Notes: a model not told the origin generated them from the sequence alone. Positions 1 through 5,821 are shown, counted from the first letter of the stretch. The stretch is 5,821 bases of DNA from Bacillota bacterium (GCA_029960865.1 JASBVX010000100.1:1-5821), one strand, 5' to 3'. Numbers and translations are program-made.

Positions 1-812
1 GGCTTGGCCATAACCCAAGCCAGGCTCAGCTGGGAAGGCGTCACCCCCATCTGGGAGGCCAGCTCTGAAACTTTCTCCGCGATGGCGAGGCTCCGGTCGG
101 TGAGGCGCTGGGCAAAGCGGGGTTGGGTCACGGCGCGGGATTGGGGCGGGTGGGATTCCCCTTTGCGGTACTTTCCCGTGAGGATGCCGCCTGCCAGCGG
201 GAAGTAGCAAAGGATCCCCACCTTTTCCTCCAGAGCCAGGGGCACCATCTCTTCTTCAATCCGGCGGTCGATAAGGGAGTACCCCACTTGAATGGATTCG
301 TAGCGGATGAGATTCAGCCGTTCGCTAAGGCCCAGGGCTTTCATGAGCTGCCAGGCGGCGAAGTTGGAGGCGCCGGCATAGAGGATCTTCCCTTGACGGC
401 GGAGATCCTCCAGTGCCCTCAGGGTTTCCTCCAGGGGCGTGTGGGGATCGAAGCGGTGGATCTGGTAGAGGTCCATGTAATCGGTCTTCAGCCTCTGGAG
501 GCTCTTTTCTACCTGGCGGAAGATATGCCAGCGGGAGGACGACTCATCGTTGGGCCCGTCTCCGATGCGCATGCCCCCTTTGGTGGTGAGGATCACTTCC
601 TGGCGCCTTCCCTGCAGGGCCTCGCCGATGATGGCTTCCGAGCGGCCTTCAGTGTAAATGTCCGCCGTATCGATAAAGTTGACCCCTTGATCCAGGGCGT
701 GGTGAATGATGCGGATGGAAGTCTCTTTGTCGGCCCGTCCCCCAAAAGAATTGGTGCCCAGGGCATAAGCCGAAACTTTTAGACCGGTCTTGCCCAAGAA
801 ACGATAGATCAT
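1..812 (-). CDS. Aldo/keto reductase, 3' end beyond the window edge
   Basis: Predicted cytosolic NAD(P)H-dependent oxidoreductase of the aldo/keto reductase (TIM barrel) superfamily; such enzymes interconvert carbonyls and alcohols, and the substrate cannot be read from sequence. 270 complete codons are present, against about 310-330 in the family, so roughly the last 50 residues are missing. The catalytic tetrad is visible: D48 and Y53 in FIDTADIY, K78 in ILTTKGG, and H119 in DLYQIHR. GASNF (147-151) and the [11 protein letters not shown] stretch (about 205-215) are also typical of the family and lie at cofactor-site strands. The ATG start is set by the reading frame, by an AAGGAGG site 6 nt upstream, and by the N-terminus [14 protein letters not shown], which is the usual first strand of this family. 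The start overlaps the hutU stop (ATGA), so translation is probably coupled to hutU. A role in histidine breakdown is possible from this context but unproven; a general detoxifying reductase is equally possible. Confidence 0.93.
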   Translation of the reverse strand, partial: MIYRFLGKTGLKVSAYALGTNSFGGRADKETSIRIIHHALDQGVNFIDTADIYTEGRSEAIIGEALQGRRQEVILTTKGGMRIGDGPNDESSSRWHIFRQVEKSLQRLKTDYMDLYQIHRFDPHTPLEETLRALEDLRRQGKILYAGASNFAAWQLMKALGLSERLNLIRYESIQVGYSLIDRRIEEEMVPLALEEKVGILCYFPLAGGILTGKYRKGESHPPQSRAVTQPRFAQRLTDRSLAIAEKVSELASQMGVTPSQLSLAWVMAK

Positions 813-2491
813 GGCTTTCCTCCTTGCCCGTATTCTTCCATGGGGATCCTGAGGCCCCTTTCGCGGGCCACCTGGACGGCTTTCTCATACCCGGCATCCA
901 CATGGCGCAGGACCCCTGTGCCGGGATCGGTGGTCAGGACCCGCTCCAGGCGCAACGCCGCCTCATCGGTCCCGTCGGCCACCACCACCATGCCGGCATG
1001 GAGGGAATAGCCGATGCCCACGCCGCCCCCGTGGTGGACCGACACCCACGTGGCCCCTGCCGCCGTGTTGACCAGGGCGTTCAGGATGGGCCAGTCGGCG
1101 ATGGCGTCGGAGCCATCCTTCATCCCTTCCGTTTCCCGGTAAGGCGAGGCCACAGATCCGGCATCCAGGTGATCCCGCCCGATGACGATGGGGGCCTTTA
1201 GCTCCCCTTTCCTCACCATCTCGTTGAAGCGGAGGCCCGCTTGGGCCCGCTCCCCGTATCCCAGCCAGCAGATGCGGGCCGGCAGTCCCTGGAAGGGGAT
1301 CCTCTCCCGGGCCATCTTCAGCCAGCGGTGGAGGGGAGCATCATCGGGAAAGAGCTCCATGAGGGCCTCGTCGGTCCGGTAGATATCCTCTGGATCCCCC
1401 GAAAGGGCTGCCCAGCGGAAGGGGCCTTTTCCTTCGCAGAAAAGGGGCCGGATGTAGGCCGGGACAAATCCGGGATAGGAAAAGGCTTTTTCCCGGGGAA
1501 GGCCGCCCAGGGCCGCCTGCTCCCGGAGGTTATTCCCGTAGTCGAAGACGATGGCTCCCCTCTCCTTCATCCCCACCATGGCCTCCCCCTGGCGAGCCAT
1601 GGAGGCCCGGGCTCGCTGGACATAGGTCTGCGGATCCTTTTTCCGGAGCTCCGCCGCCTCTTCCAGAGAAAGCTTCTCCGGAATGTATCCTTCCAGGGGA
1701 TCGTGGGCGGACGTCTGGTCCGTCACGATGTCGGGGATGATGTTCCGCTCCAGGAGGAGGGGGAAGATCTCGGCGGCATTCCCAAGAAGGCCGACAGAAA
1801 GGGGTTCGTTCTTCCGCCGGGCTTCTTCCACCCACAAGAGGGCCTCATCCAGAGACGCGGTCCACCGGTCCAGGTAGCCCATGGTATGGCGTCGCCGGAT
1901 GCGCCCTTCGTCCACCTCCACCACCAGGCCCACGGCCCCGTTCATGGTGATGGCCAGGGGCTGGGCCCCTCCCATGCCGCCCAGCCCTGCCGTGAGGACC
2001 AGCCTTCCGCGAAGGTCCCCTCCGAAGTGCTGGCGGCCCACTTCTGCCAGGGTTTCATACGTCCCCTGGATGATCCCCTGGCTCCCGATGTAGATCCAGG
2101 AACCGGCCGTCATCTGGCCGTACATGGTAAGGCCCATCTTCTCCAGGCGCTGGAACTCCTCCAGGCGGGCCCAAGCGGGCACCAGCAGGGCATTGGCGAT
2201 GAGGACCCTGGGCGCCATGGCATGGGTCTTGAGAATCCCCACAGGCTTTCCCGACTGGACCAGGAGGGTCTCGTCGTCCTGCAGATCTTCAAGGGCGTGA
2301 ACGATGGCCCAAAAAGCATCCCAGCTGCGGGCTGCCCGCCCGGTCCCTCCATAGACGATGAGTTCATCCGGTTTTTCCGCCACGTCGGGATCGAGGTTAT
2401 TCATGAGCATCCGCAACGCCGCTTCCGTCTGCCAAGACCGGCAGCGCAAGGCGGTGCCCCGGGGAGCCCGGATCACCTCTCTTTGCACCAT
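809..2491 (-). CDS. hutU: Urocanate hydratase (urocanase)
   Basis: Catalyses the second step of histidine degradation: water addition to urocanate to give 4-imidazolone-5-propionate, using tightly bound NAD+ as an electrophile; cytosolic homodimer in studied members. The 560-residue product matches the usual 550-560 length. Family blocks run end to end: RAPRG near the N-terminus, [22 protein letters not shown], the [18 protein letters not shown] block, the glycine-rich NAD-binding [12 protein letters not shown] (from about residue 170), [13 protein letters not shown] (about 258-270), and [13 protein letters not shown] with C408, matching the conserved active-site cysteine (Cys410 in Pseudomonas putida). 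I chose the ATG at 2491 because AGGAGG sits 7 nt upstream and [12 protein letters not shown] aligns with known N-termini. An in-frame upstream start at 2536 would add 15 residues not typical of the family and has a poorer ribosome site. The gene is first in its visible unit and overlaps the downstream aldo/keto reductase by 4 nt. No hutH, hutI, hutG or hut regulator lies in the window. Confidence 0.97.
   Translation of the reverse strand: MVQREVIRAPRGTALRCRSWQTEAALRMLMNNLDPDVAEKPDELIVYGGTGRAARSWDAFWAIVHALEDLQDDETLLVQSGKPVGILKTHAMAPRVLIANALLVPAWARLEEFQRLEKMGLTMYGQMTAGSWIYIGSQGIIQGTYETLAEVGRQHFGGDLRGRLVLTAGLGGMGGAQPLAITMNGAVGLVVEVDEGRIRRRHTMGYLDRWTASLDEALLWVEEARRKNEPLSVGLLGNAAEIFPLLLERNIIPDIVTDQTSAHDPLEGYIPEKLSLEEAAELRKKDPQTYVQRARASMARQGEAMVGMKERGAIVFDYGNNLREQAALGGLPREKAFSYPGFVPAYIRPLFCEGKGPFRWAALSGDPEDIYRTDEALMELFPDDAPLHRWLKMARERIPFQGLPARICWLGYGERAQAGLRFNEMVRKGELKAPIVIGRDHLDAGSVASPYRETEGMKDGSDAIADWPILNALVNTAAGATWVSVHHGGGVGIGYSLHAGMVVVADGTDEAALRLERVLTTDPGTGVLRHVDAGYEKAVQVARERGLRIPMEEYGQGGKP
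819..825 (-). promoter_or_regulatory. Ribosome binding site of the aldo/keto reductase
   Basis: The minus strand reads AAGGAGG followed by 6 nt and then ATG. The site lies inside the last codons of hutU. It fixes the reductase start at 812 and supports translation from the hutU mRNA. Confidence 0.8.
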
Positions 2492-2498
2492 ACCTTCC

Positions 2499-2504
2499 CC
2501 TCCT
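2499..2504 (-). promoter_or_regulatory. Ribosome binding site of hutU
   Basis: The minus strand reads AGGAGG, with 7 nt before the ATG at 2491. This site decides for the internal start over the longer in-frame start at 2536. Confidence 0.75.
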
Positions 2505-2619
2505 CTTCCCTTCAGAATATCCCAAGGGTCCGGCACAGGCGGAGCGCAAAGACCATCTGGGAGCGGTGCGGGTGTCTATTCCCCCTCTATCTCTGGGTCC
2601 ATCTCGGTCCTTCATGCCC

Positions 2620-2633
2620 GTTCCCTAACGAAC
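2620..2633. repeat. GTTC-N6-GAAC dyad, possible operator
   Basis: GTTC at 2620-2623 and GAAC at 2630-2633 form a short inverted repeat. The left arm lies in CGTTCCCT (2619-2626), which recurs exactly at 2662-2669 ahead of a second GAAC. Short arms alone could be chance; the repetition of the arrangement is what makes it worth listing. Confidence 0.3.
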
Positions 2634-2661
2634 TTCTAGACCATGGCAATGTTTTTTAATT

Positions 2662-2675
2662 CGTTCCCTTGAACG
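2662..2675. repeat. Perfect 14-bp dyad CGTTC-N4-GAACG, possible operator
   Basis: CGTTC (2662-2666) and GAACG (2671-2675) are perfect reverse complements around a 4-nt centre in the AT-rich promoter segment. Its centre is 42 bp from that of the GTTC-N6-GAAC dyad at 2620-2633. A protein-binding site is the likely reading; the 4-nt loop could also allow a small hairpin in RNA. The binding protein is unknown. Confidence 0.4.
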
Positions 2676-2681
2676 TTTTAA

Positions 2682-2701
2682 CCTAATATGGATTCATTAG
2701 G
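2682..2701. repeat. CCTAAT-N8-ATTAGG dyad upstream of the ABC ATPase
   Basis: CCTAAT (2682-2687) and ATTAGG (2696-2701) are perfect 6-bp inverted arms ending just before the ATPase ribosome binding site at 2703. Placement across a promoter-to-leader position fits a repressor operator of the kind often found before DrrAB-like exporters, but no regulator gene is adjacent. A weak RNA hairpin is the alternative. Confidence 0.4.
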
Positions 2702-2702
2702 C

Positions 2703-2712
2703 AGGAAGGAGG
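2703..2712 (+). promoter_or_regulatory. Ribosome binding site deciding the TTG start of the ABC ATPase
   Basis: AGGAAGGAGG ends 8 nt before TTG at 2721. The in-frame ATG at 2688 lies upstream of this site and has no comparable site of its own, so the TTG is the better start. Confidence 0.75.
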
Positions 2713-2720
2713 TTTCTCTT

Positions 2721-3647
2721 TTGATCATCCAGGTGGAAGGGCTTGTGAAAGAGTATGGCTCCTTCCGGGCGGTGGATGGAGTCTCTTTTGAGGTGGAGGA
2801 AGGGGAGATCTTCGGAATCGTAGGACCCAATGGGGCCGGAAAGACCACCACAGTGGAGTGCCTCATCGGCCTCCGGCAACCCACCCAAGGAAGGCTTTCG
2901 GTCCTAGGGCTGGACCCACAAAAGGACCGCTATGCCCTCCGGGAGCGGATTGGGGTGCAGCTGCAGGCTGCCACCCTTCCCTCGCAGATGAAGGTCCGGG
3001 AAGCCCTCACCTTCTTTGCTAGCTTTTATGAACGAACCAATCCTGCCCTGCCCTCTCTCCTGGATCTGGTGGGGCTGGCGGAAAAGAGGGACCGCTATCT
3101 TCAAGGCCTTTCCGGAGGCGAGAAGCAGCGGCTTTTCATCGCCCTGGCCCTGGTGAACGACCCGCAGGTCATCTTCCTCGATGAGCTCACCACCGGCCTC
3201 GATCCCCGGGGGCGCCGCCACATGTGGTCGGTGGTGGAAAACCTGAAGCAGCAGGGGAAGACCATCCTCTTGACGACCCATTTCATGGAGGAAATGCAGA
3301 GGCTGGCGGACCGGGTGGCCGTCCTTTCAGGAGGAAAGATCCTGGCCCTGGGTACCCCCCAGGAGCTCATCGCCCGCTATGGCGGGTCGCCCCGCCTCGT
3401 TCTCCACCTTCATCCAGGCCAGGATCCCGATCGTCTTTTGCCGGGAAGGGCCTGGGAAAAGGTGCAGACGGAGGAAGAGGCGCCTTTGCAGGCGATCCTT
3501 CCCCTCCAGGACATGCGGGAAGCAGCCCAAGTGCTGCACGAGCTTTTGCAGACCGATACCGATTTTCAGTCCTTGCAGCTGCAGCAGCCTTCCATGGAAG
3601 ACGTCTACCTCAATCTGACGGGAAAGCCTCTGGAGGTGGAAGCCTGA
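2721..3647 (+). CDS. ABC transporter ATP-binding protein, DrrA-like exporter subunit
   Basis: Peripheral ATPase that powers the ABC-2 permease encoded 1 nt downstream; it acts on the inner face of the membrane. The product is 308 residues, normal for DrrA-type subunits. Motifs in order: Walker A GPNGAGKT (35-42), Q-loop Q80, signature LSGGEKQR (130-137), Walker B VIFLDE with D154 and E155, D-loop GLDP (159-162), switch H187 in TTHFMEE. The usual LDEPT reads LDELT here, a change I recall in a DrrA-like subgroup. The C-terminal extension ends with PSMEDVYLNLTG (290-301), typical of exporters of drugs, lipids or antibiotics rather than of importers. The start is TTG, chosen because AGGAAGGAGG lies 8 nt upstream and because MIIQVEGLVKEYG aligns with family N-termini. 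An ATG at 2688 would add 11 residues. All catalytic residues are intact, so it should be active; the substrate is not predictable. Confidence 0.95.
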   Translation: MIIQVEGLVKEYGSFRAVDGVSFEVEEGEIFGIVGPNGAGKTTTVECLIGLRQPTQGRLSVLGLDPQKDRYALRERIGVQLQAATLPSQMKVREALTFFASFYERTNPALPSLLDLVGLAEKRDRYLQGLSGGEKQRLFIALALVNDPQVIFLDELTTGLDPRGRRHMWSVVENLKQQGKTILLTTHFMEEMQRLADRVAVLSGGKILALGTPQELIARYGGSPRLVLHLHPGQDPDRLLPGRAWEKVQTEEEAPLQAILPLQDMREAAQVLHELLQTDTDFQSLQLQQPSMEDVYLNLTGKPLEVEA

Positions 3648-3648
3648 G

Positions 3649-4413
3649 ATGTTCAGAGGACTTGACGCCATAGTTCTTCATCAGATGCGGATCCGGCTGC
3701 GGGAGCCGATCGCCGTCTTTTTCGATATCTTCTGGGCCCCCTTGATGCTTCTCCTTTTCGGCACCATCTTTAAGGCCGGAGCCGACTCGGGCATGCCCGG
3801 TTTCCGCAATGTGGATTTCATGATCCCCCAATTGATTCTTCTGCCCATCATCGTCATCGGGTTCTTCGACTTCACCCCCGTAGTGGCTCAAGAAAGGGAG
3901 TCGGGTTTTCTGCGCCGCCTGCAGGTCACCCCCATGCGCCCCTTGGTGTACCTTTTGGGCCTGGCGGTAGCGGCGGTAATCGTCACCCTTCTCTCCGTCG
4001 CCCTCACCCTGGTGCTGGGAAAGATTCTCTTCGGTCTGAGCCTCCATGGCTCGATAGGGGAGGTCCTCTGGGCCTTCCTTCTGGACCTTCTGGTCATTTA
4101 TCCTACCGCTTTTCTCCTGGCCAGCATCTCCTCCACCTCCAGCATGGCAAGGGCCCTGGGGTTCATCATCGGTTTTCCTATGATGTTCCTTTCGGGAGTG
4201 GCAGGGGTGCCCCTGGACCTTTTCCCCGAGGGGCTTTTGAAGGTGGCCAACTGGCTACCTTCGACGGTCGGGGTGAAGCTGACGACAGCAGCCTGGCTGG
4301 GACAGGATATGGCGGCACTTCGCTGGGAAACGATCTATGGAGTCCTCTTCGGCCTGGCCTGCATCATCCTATCCACCCGGTTTTTCCGGTGGGAGAACCA
4401 GGTTTCGAAGTGA
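3649..4413 (+). CDS. ABC-2 type transporter permease
   Basis: Integral membrane half of the exporter; two copies would pair with two copies of the upstream ATPase. The product is 254 residues, within the DrrB-like range. About six hydrophobic segments can be seen, near residues 22-42, 56-79, 100-124, 138-160, 168-188 and 228-245. Between the second and third lies the charged cytoplasmic loop QERESGFLRRLQVTPMRP (81-98), a hallmark of ABC-2 permeases that contacts the ATPase. The ATG follows the ATPase stop by 1 nt, and GGAGGTGG within the end of the ATPase gene serves as ribosome site, so translation is probably coupled. The last 50 bp overlap the 3' end of the convergent aspartokinase gene, and I see no terminator hairpin with a T-tract between them. 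Substrate unknown; drug, lipid or peptide export are all possible. Confidence 0.93.
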   Translation: MFRGLDAIVLHQMRIRLREPIAVFFDIFWAPLMLLLFGTIFKAGADSGMPGFRNVDFMIPQLILLPIIVIGFFDFTPVVAQERESGFLRRLQVTPMRPLVYLLGLAVAAVIVTLLSVALTLVLGKILFGLSLHGSIGEVLWAFLLDLLVIYPTAFLLASISSTSSMARALGFIIGFPMMFLSGVAGVPLDLFPEGLLKVANWLPSTVGVKLTTAAWLGQDMAALRWETIYGVLFGLACIILSTRFFRWENQVSK

Positions 4414-5158
4414 AAGCCTGCCCTATGAGGGTCCCCGGCCCTGGGGCAAAGGTGGAGCGCACCTGCAGGAGCACCCCTTTTTCCCGGGCATACTCCACTG
4501 CCTTTTTCTGGAGCACCCGGGCTCCCCTTTCTGCCAGGTCCAGCATGTCTTCGTAGGTGAGGTGGGAGAGAAGCTGGGCTTGGCGCCTCTGGGACCGGGG
4601 ATCATGGGTGTATACCCCGGGCACGTCGGTCAAAATCTCGCAAAGATCCGCTCCCAAGGCATGGGCCAGGACCACCGCCGTGAGATCCGATCCGCCCCTT
4701 CCCAGGGTGATCCAGTCCCCTTCCTGGGTGATGGCCTGGAACCCCGCCACCACCGGGACTTTTCCATGCGCCAGAAGATCTTTAACCCGATCTCCGATGC
4801 CCGGAAGGGGCTGCCCGTCGCCAAAGCTCCCCTCTGCCACCAGGCCAGCCTGGTAGGCGTGGAGGGAGAGGGCAGGTAAGCCGAGATCCTGGAGGGTTAG
4901 GGCCATGAGGGCGCTGGCTTTCAGCTCTCCCGTCACCAGGAGGGCATCGATTTCCCGCCGCCGGGCCTCATGATCTCCCCCAGATCCCGGCGGGATGGAG
5001 CGCAAAAGGCTGTCGGTCTCGCCGGCCGGGGCCGAGACCACCACCGCCACCTGATGGCCTTCCTCGTAAACCTCGGCCACCCACAGGGCCGCCAGGCGCA
5101 GGTCCCCTGCCATGCTGCGGCCGCCGAACTTTTGTACCCGAATCCCCACCGCCGTCAC
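4364..5158 (-). CDS. Aspartokinase-like protein, catalytic domain only (no ACT domains)
   Basis: Predicted cytosolic amino acid kinase phosphorylating the beta-carboxyl of aspartate, the entry to lysine, threonine and methionine synthesis. The 264 residues cover the kinase domain: VQKFGG (8-13), VVSAPAGETDSLL (40-52), LLVTGE (73-78), VPVVAGFQAI (134-143), LGRGGSDLTAV (152-162), TDVPGVYTHDPR (177-188), YEDMLDLAERGARVLQKKAVEYA (202-224) and VRSTF...PGTLI (233-245). Usual aspartokinases have about 400 residues or more, with two ACT domains binding lysine or threonine; this one ends 19 residues after PGTLI. The bases beyond the stop are the antisense of the permease gene, so there is no sign of a frameshifted ACT remnant. 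KFGGTS reads KFGGRS here (R14), a change in a well-conserved motif. The start is GTG at 5158; a GTG at 5149, preceded by AAAGGGTGA, would give MGIRVQKFGG and is equally plausible. Aspartokinase is the best match, but another acid substrate within this kinase superfamily cannot be excluded. Confidence 0.88.
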   Translation of the reverse strand: MTAVGIRVQKFGGRSMAGDLRLAALWVAEVYEEGHQVAVVVSAPAGETDSLLRSIPPGSGGDHEARRREIDALLVTGELKASALMALTLQDLGLPALSLHAYQAGLVAEGSFGDGQPLPGIGDRVKDLLAHGKVPVVAGFQAITQEGDWITLGRGGSDLTAVVLAHALGADLCEILTDVPGVYTHDPRSQRRQAQLLSHLTYEDMLDLAERGARVLQKKAVEYAREKGVLLQVRSTFAPGPGTLIGQAFTSKPGSPTGKTGWIG

Positions 5159-5269
5159 CCTTTCCCGTTGGTTGGCTCCCGGCCAGGATATGAAAGGGGT
5201 CGCTCAGTGGGACCGGAAACGGGGGCCGCTGGCCCCCTTCTGGGCTACAATTTCCTTGGGGGGATCCCC
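5159..5269. promoter_or_regulatory. Divergent spacer between the aspartokinase and lipoate ligase genes
   Basis: The 111-bp spacer should hold promoters in both directions. For the ligase, TACAAT (5246-5251) matches a -10 box at 5 of 6 positions, but the bases where a -35 would fall are only G and C, and transcription would then start about 12 nt before the ATG. For the kinase, TATCCT on the minus strand (from about 5191) is a weak -10 with no clear -35. The spacer also contains a GC-rich hairpin, listed separately. Confidence 0.35.
5221..5237. repeat. GC-rich hairpin GGGGGCC-GCT-GGCCCCC
   Basis: Perfect 7-bp arms (5221-5227 and 5231-5237) enclose a 3-nt loop. No T-tract follows on either strand, so it is not a normal intrinsic terminator. 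It lies upstream of the TACAAT box and could be a protein site or a barrier between the two divergent genes. Confidence 0.5.
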
Positions 5270-5821
5270 ATGCGCTATGTGGATCAGGGACCCTTGCATC
5301 GGCCGGCCTTGAACCTGGCCATCGAGGAGTATCTCTTACGCCAGCTGCGGTCCGATGAAGATTACCTCTTTTTCTACAACAACGACCCTTCGGTCATCAT
5401 CGGGCGCAATCAGAATGCCTGGGAGGAGATCGACGAGGTCTTCTGCCGGGCGGAAGGCATCCAGGTGGTGCGGCGGCTCTCCGGCGGAGGCGCCGTCTAT
5501 ACCGACCGGGGAAACCTCAGCTTCAGCTTCATCACCAGGGACGACGGCCAAAGCTTCATGAACTTCAAAAAATTCACGGAACCGGTGGTGGAAGCCCTGC
5601 GGACCTTGGGGGTGCCGGCGGAGCTGACTGGCCGCAACGACATCCAGGTGGGAGAGCGAAAGATCTCTGGCAATGCCCAGTATGCGGCAGGAGGCCGCCT
5701 CATGACCCACGGCACCCTATTGCTCTCGGTGGATCTGGAGCGGATGACCAGGGCTCTCCAACCGCGGGCGGAAAAGTTCCAGTCCAAGAGCACCAAGTCG
5801 GTGCGGGCACGGGTGGCCAAC
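5270..5821 (+). CDS. lplA: Lipoate-protein ligase A, 3' end beyond the window edge
   Basis: Cytosolic enzyme that activates free lipoate with ATP to lipoyl-AMP and transfers it to lysines of lipoyl domains (E2 subunits of 2-oxoacid dehydrogenases, glycine cleavage H protein). The window holds 184 codons with no stop, against about 330 in the family, so the large catalytic domain is mostly present and the C-terminal accessory domain is missing. Diagnostic blocks: NLAIEEYLL (15-23), IIGRNQNAWEEI (43-54), RRLSGGGAVYTDRGNLSFSF (68-87), GRNDI (121-125), KISGNAQY with K131 matching the conserved lipoate-binding lysine, THGTLL (146-151), and KSVRARVAN at the edge (176-184). The text closely resembles Bacillus LplJ. 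The start ATG is set by MRYVDQGPLHRPALN, matching family N-termini; a run of six G (5258-5263) 6 nt upstream serves as a weak ribosome site. The gene is divergent from the aspartokinase and no lipA or lipB is visible. Confidence 0.95.
   Translation, partial: MRYVDQGPLHRPALNLAIEEYLLRQLRSDEDYLFFYNNDPSVIIGRNQNAWEEIDEVFCRAEGIQVVRRLSGGGAVYTDRGNLSFSFITRDDGQSFMNFKKFTEPVVEALRTLGVPAELTGRNDIQVGERKISGNAQYAAGGRLMTHGTLLLSVDLERMTRALQPRAEKFQSKSTKSVRARVAN

Larger units (their letters stand above)
2492..2720. promoter_or_regulatory. Divergent intergenic control region between hutU and the ABC exporter
   Basis: The spacer is 229 bp with no gene. The left part (to about 2640) is GC-rich and would be the untranslated leader of hutU. 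Bases 2643-2702 fall to about 33% GC, unlike the surrounding coding DNA, as expected for promoters. Promoter boxes are not clear. On the minus strand TTGCCA (2649-2644) matches a -35 box at 5 of 6 positions but lacks a good -10. On the plus strand TAATAT (2684-2689) or nearby bases could be a -10, with no strong -35. Several dyads lie here and are listed separately. On the minus strand, 2681-2668 matches the CcpA cre consensus at 8 of 11 fixed positions by hand count, which is suggestive only. Confidence 0.6.

Noticed and set aside
123..782. A 219-codon open frame on the plus strand opposite the aldo/keto reductase
   Set aside because: The minus strand here encodes an intact reductase with its catalytic tetrad; the plus-strand product has no family features.
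2492..2536. Upstream in-frame start for hutU adding 15 residues
   Set aside because: The added residues do not fit the family N-terminus, and the AGGAGG site at 2499-2504 points to the ATG at 2491.
1241..2659. A 472-codon open frame on the plus strand opposite hutU
   Set aside because: It lies antisense to a full-length, clearly conserved hutU, its translation is rich in P, G and H with no recognisable domain, and such long antisense frames are common in GC-rich genes.
4433..4446. CCCCGGCCCTGGGG hairpin as a terminator for the exporter operon
   Set aside because: It lies within the aspartokinase codons for its GPGPGT stretch, has only 4-bp arms and no following T-tract.
212..5267. GGATCC appears eight times in the window (starts at 212, 844, 1297, 1392, 1632, 3422, 3689 and 5262), more than the roughly two expected at about 60% GC
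   Set aside because: Seven of the eight lie in coding DNA where common codons such as GGG-ATC-C and CGG-ATC-C produce it; no restriction or modification gene is present. A whole-genome hexamer count would be needed to call it a signal.
1..5821. CRISPR arrays, tRNA or rRNA genes, insertion sequences, toxin-antitoxin or phage-defence genes
   Set aside because: No regularly spaced repeats, cloverleaf sequences, transposase motifs or terminal repeats were seen; nearly all bases are taken by the six identified genes.

Overview
The window is a dense, GC-rich stretch of bacterial chromosome holding five protein-coding genes plus part of a sixth. Two of these run off the window ends. The strong AGGAGG-type ribosome binding sites, the GTG and TTG starts, and a lipoate ligase that resembles Bacillus LplJ suggest a GC-rich, possibly thermophilic, member of the Bacillota. 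That assignment is inferred from protein style and codon use; no rRNA or other taxonomic marker is present.

Left block (1-2491, minus strand): urocanate hydratase (hutU, histidine degradation) is followed by an aldo/keto reductase whose 3' end lies beyond base 1. The hutU stop and the reductase start overlap as ATGA, so the two are almost certainly one transcriptional unit with coupled translation. No other hut gene is visible.

Intergenic region (2492-2720): this separates the hutU unit from a divergent plus-strand ABC exporter. Its right part is AT-rich (about 33% GC over 2643-2702) and carries several short dyads, including two GTTC...GAAC elements whose centres are 42 bp apart. It looks like a shared control region, but the regulator is not in the window.

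Middle block (2721-4413, plus strand): an ABC ATPase with a TTG start and an ABC-2 type permease, separated by 1 nt, form a complete two-gene DrrAB-like exporter operon of unknown substrate.

Right block (4364-5821): a minus-strand aspartokinase made only of the catalytic domain, with no C-terminal ACT regulatory domain. It overlaps the permease tail convergently by 50 bp. A 111-bp divergent spacer with a GC-rich hairpin separates it from the 5' part of a lipoate-protein ligase A gene that runs off the right edge.

The genes belong to unrelated pathways: histidine catabolism, export, aspartate-family amino acid synthesis and lipoate salvage. I see no CRISPR array, mobile element, RNA gene or phage-defence locus. 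The most unusual items are the ACT-less aspartokinase with an altered KFGG(T)S motif, the hutU-reductase coupling, and the dyads between hutU and the exporter. I see no convincing evidence of a wholly new system.
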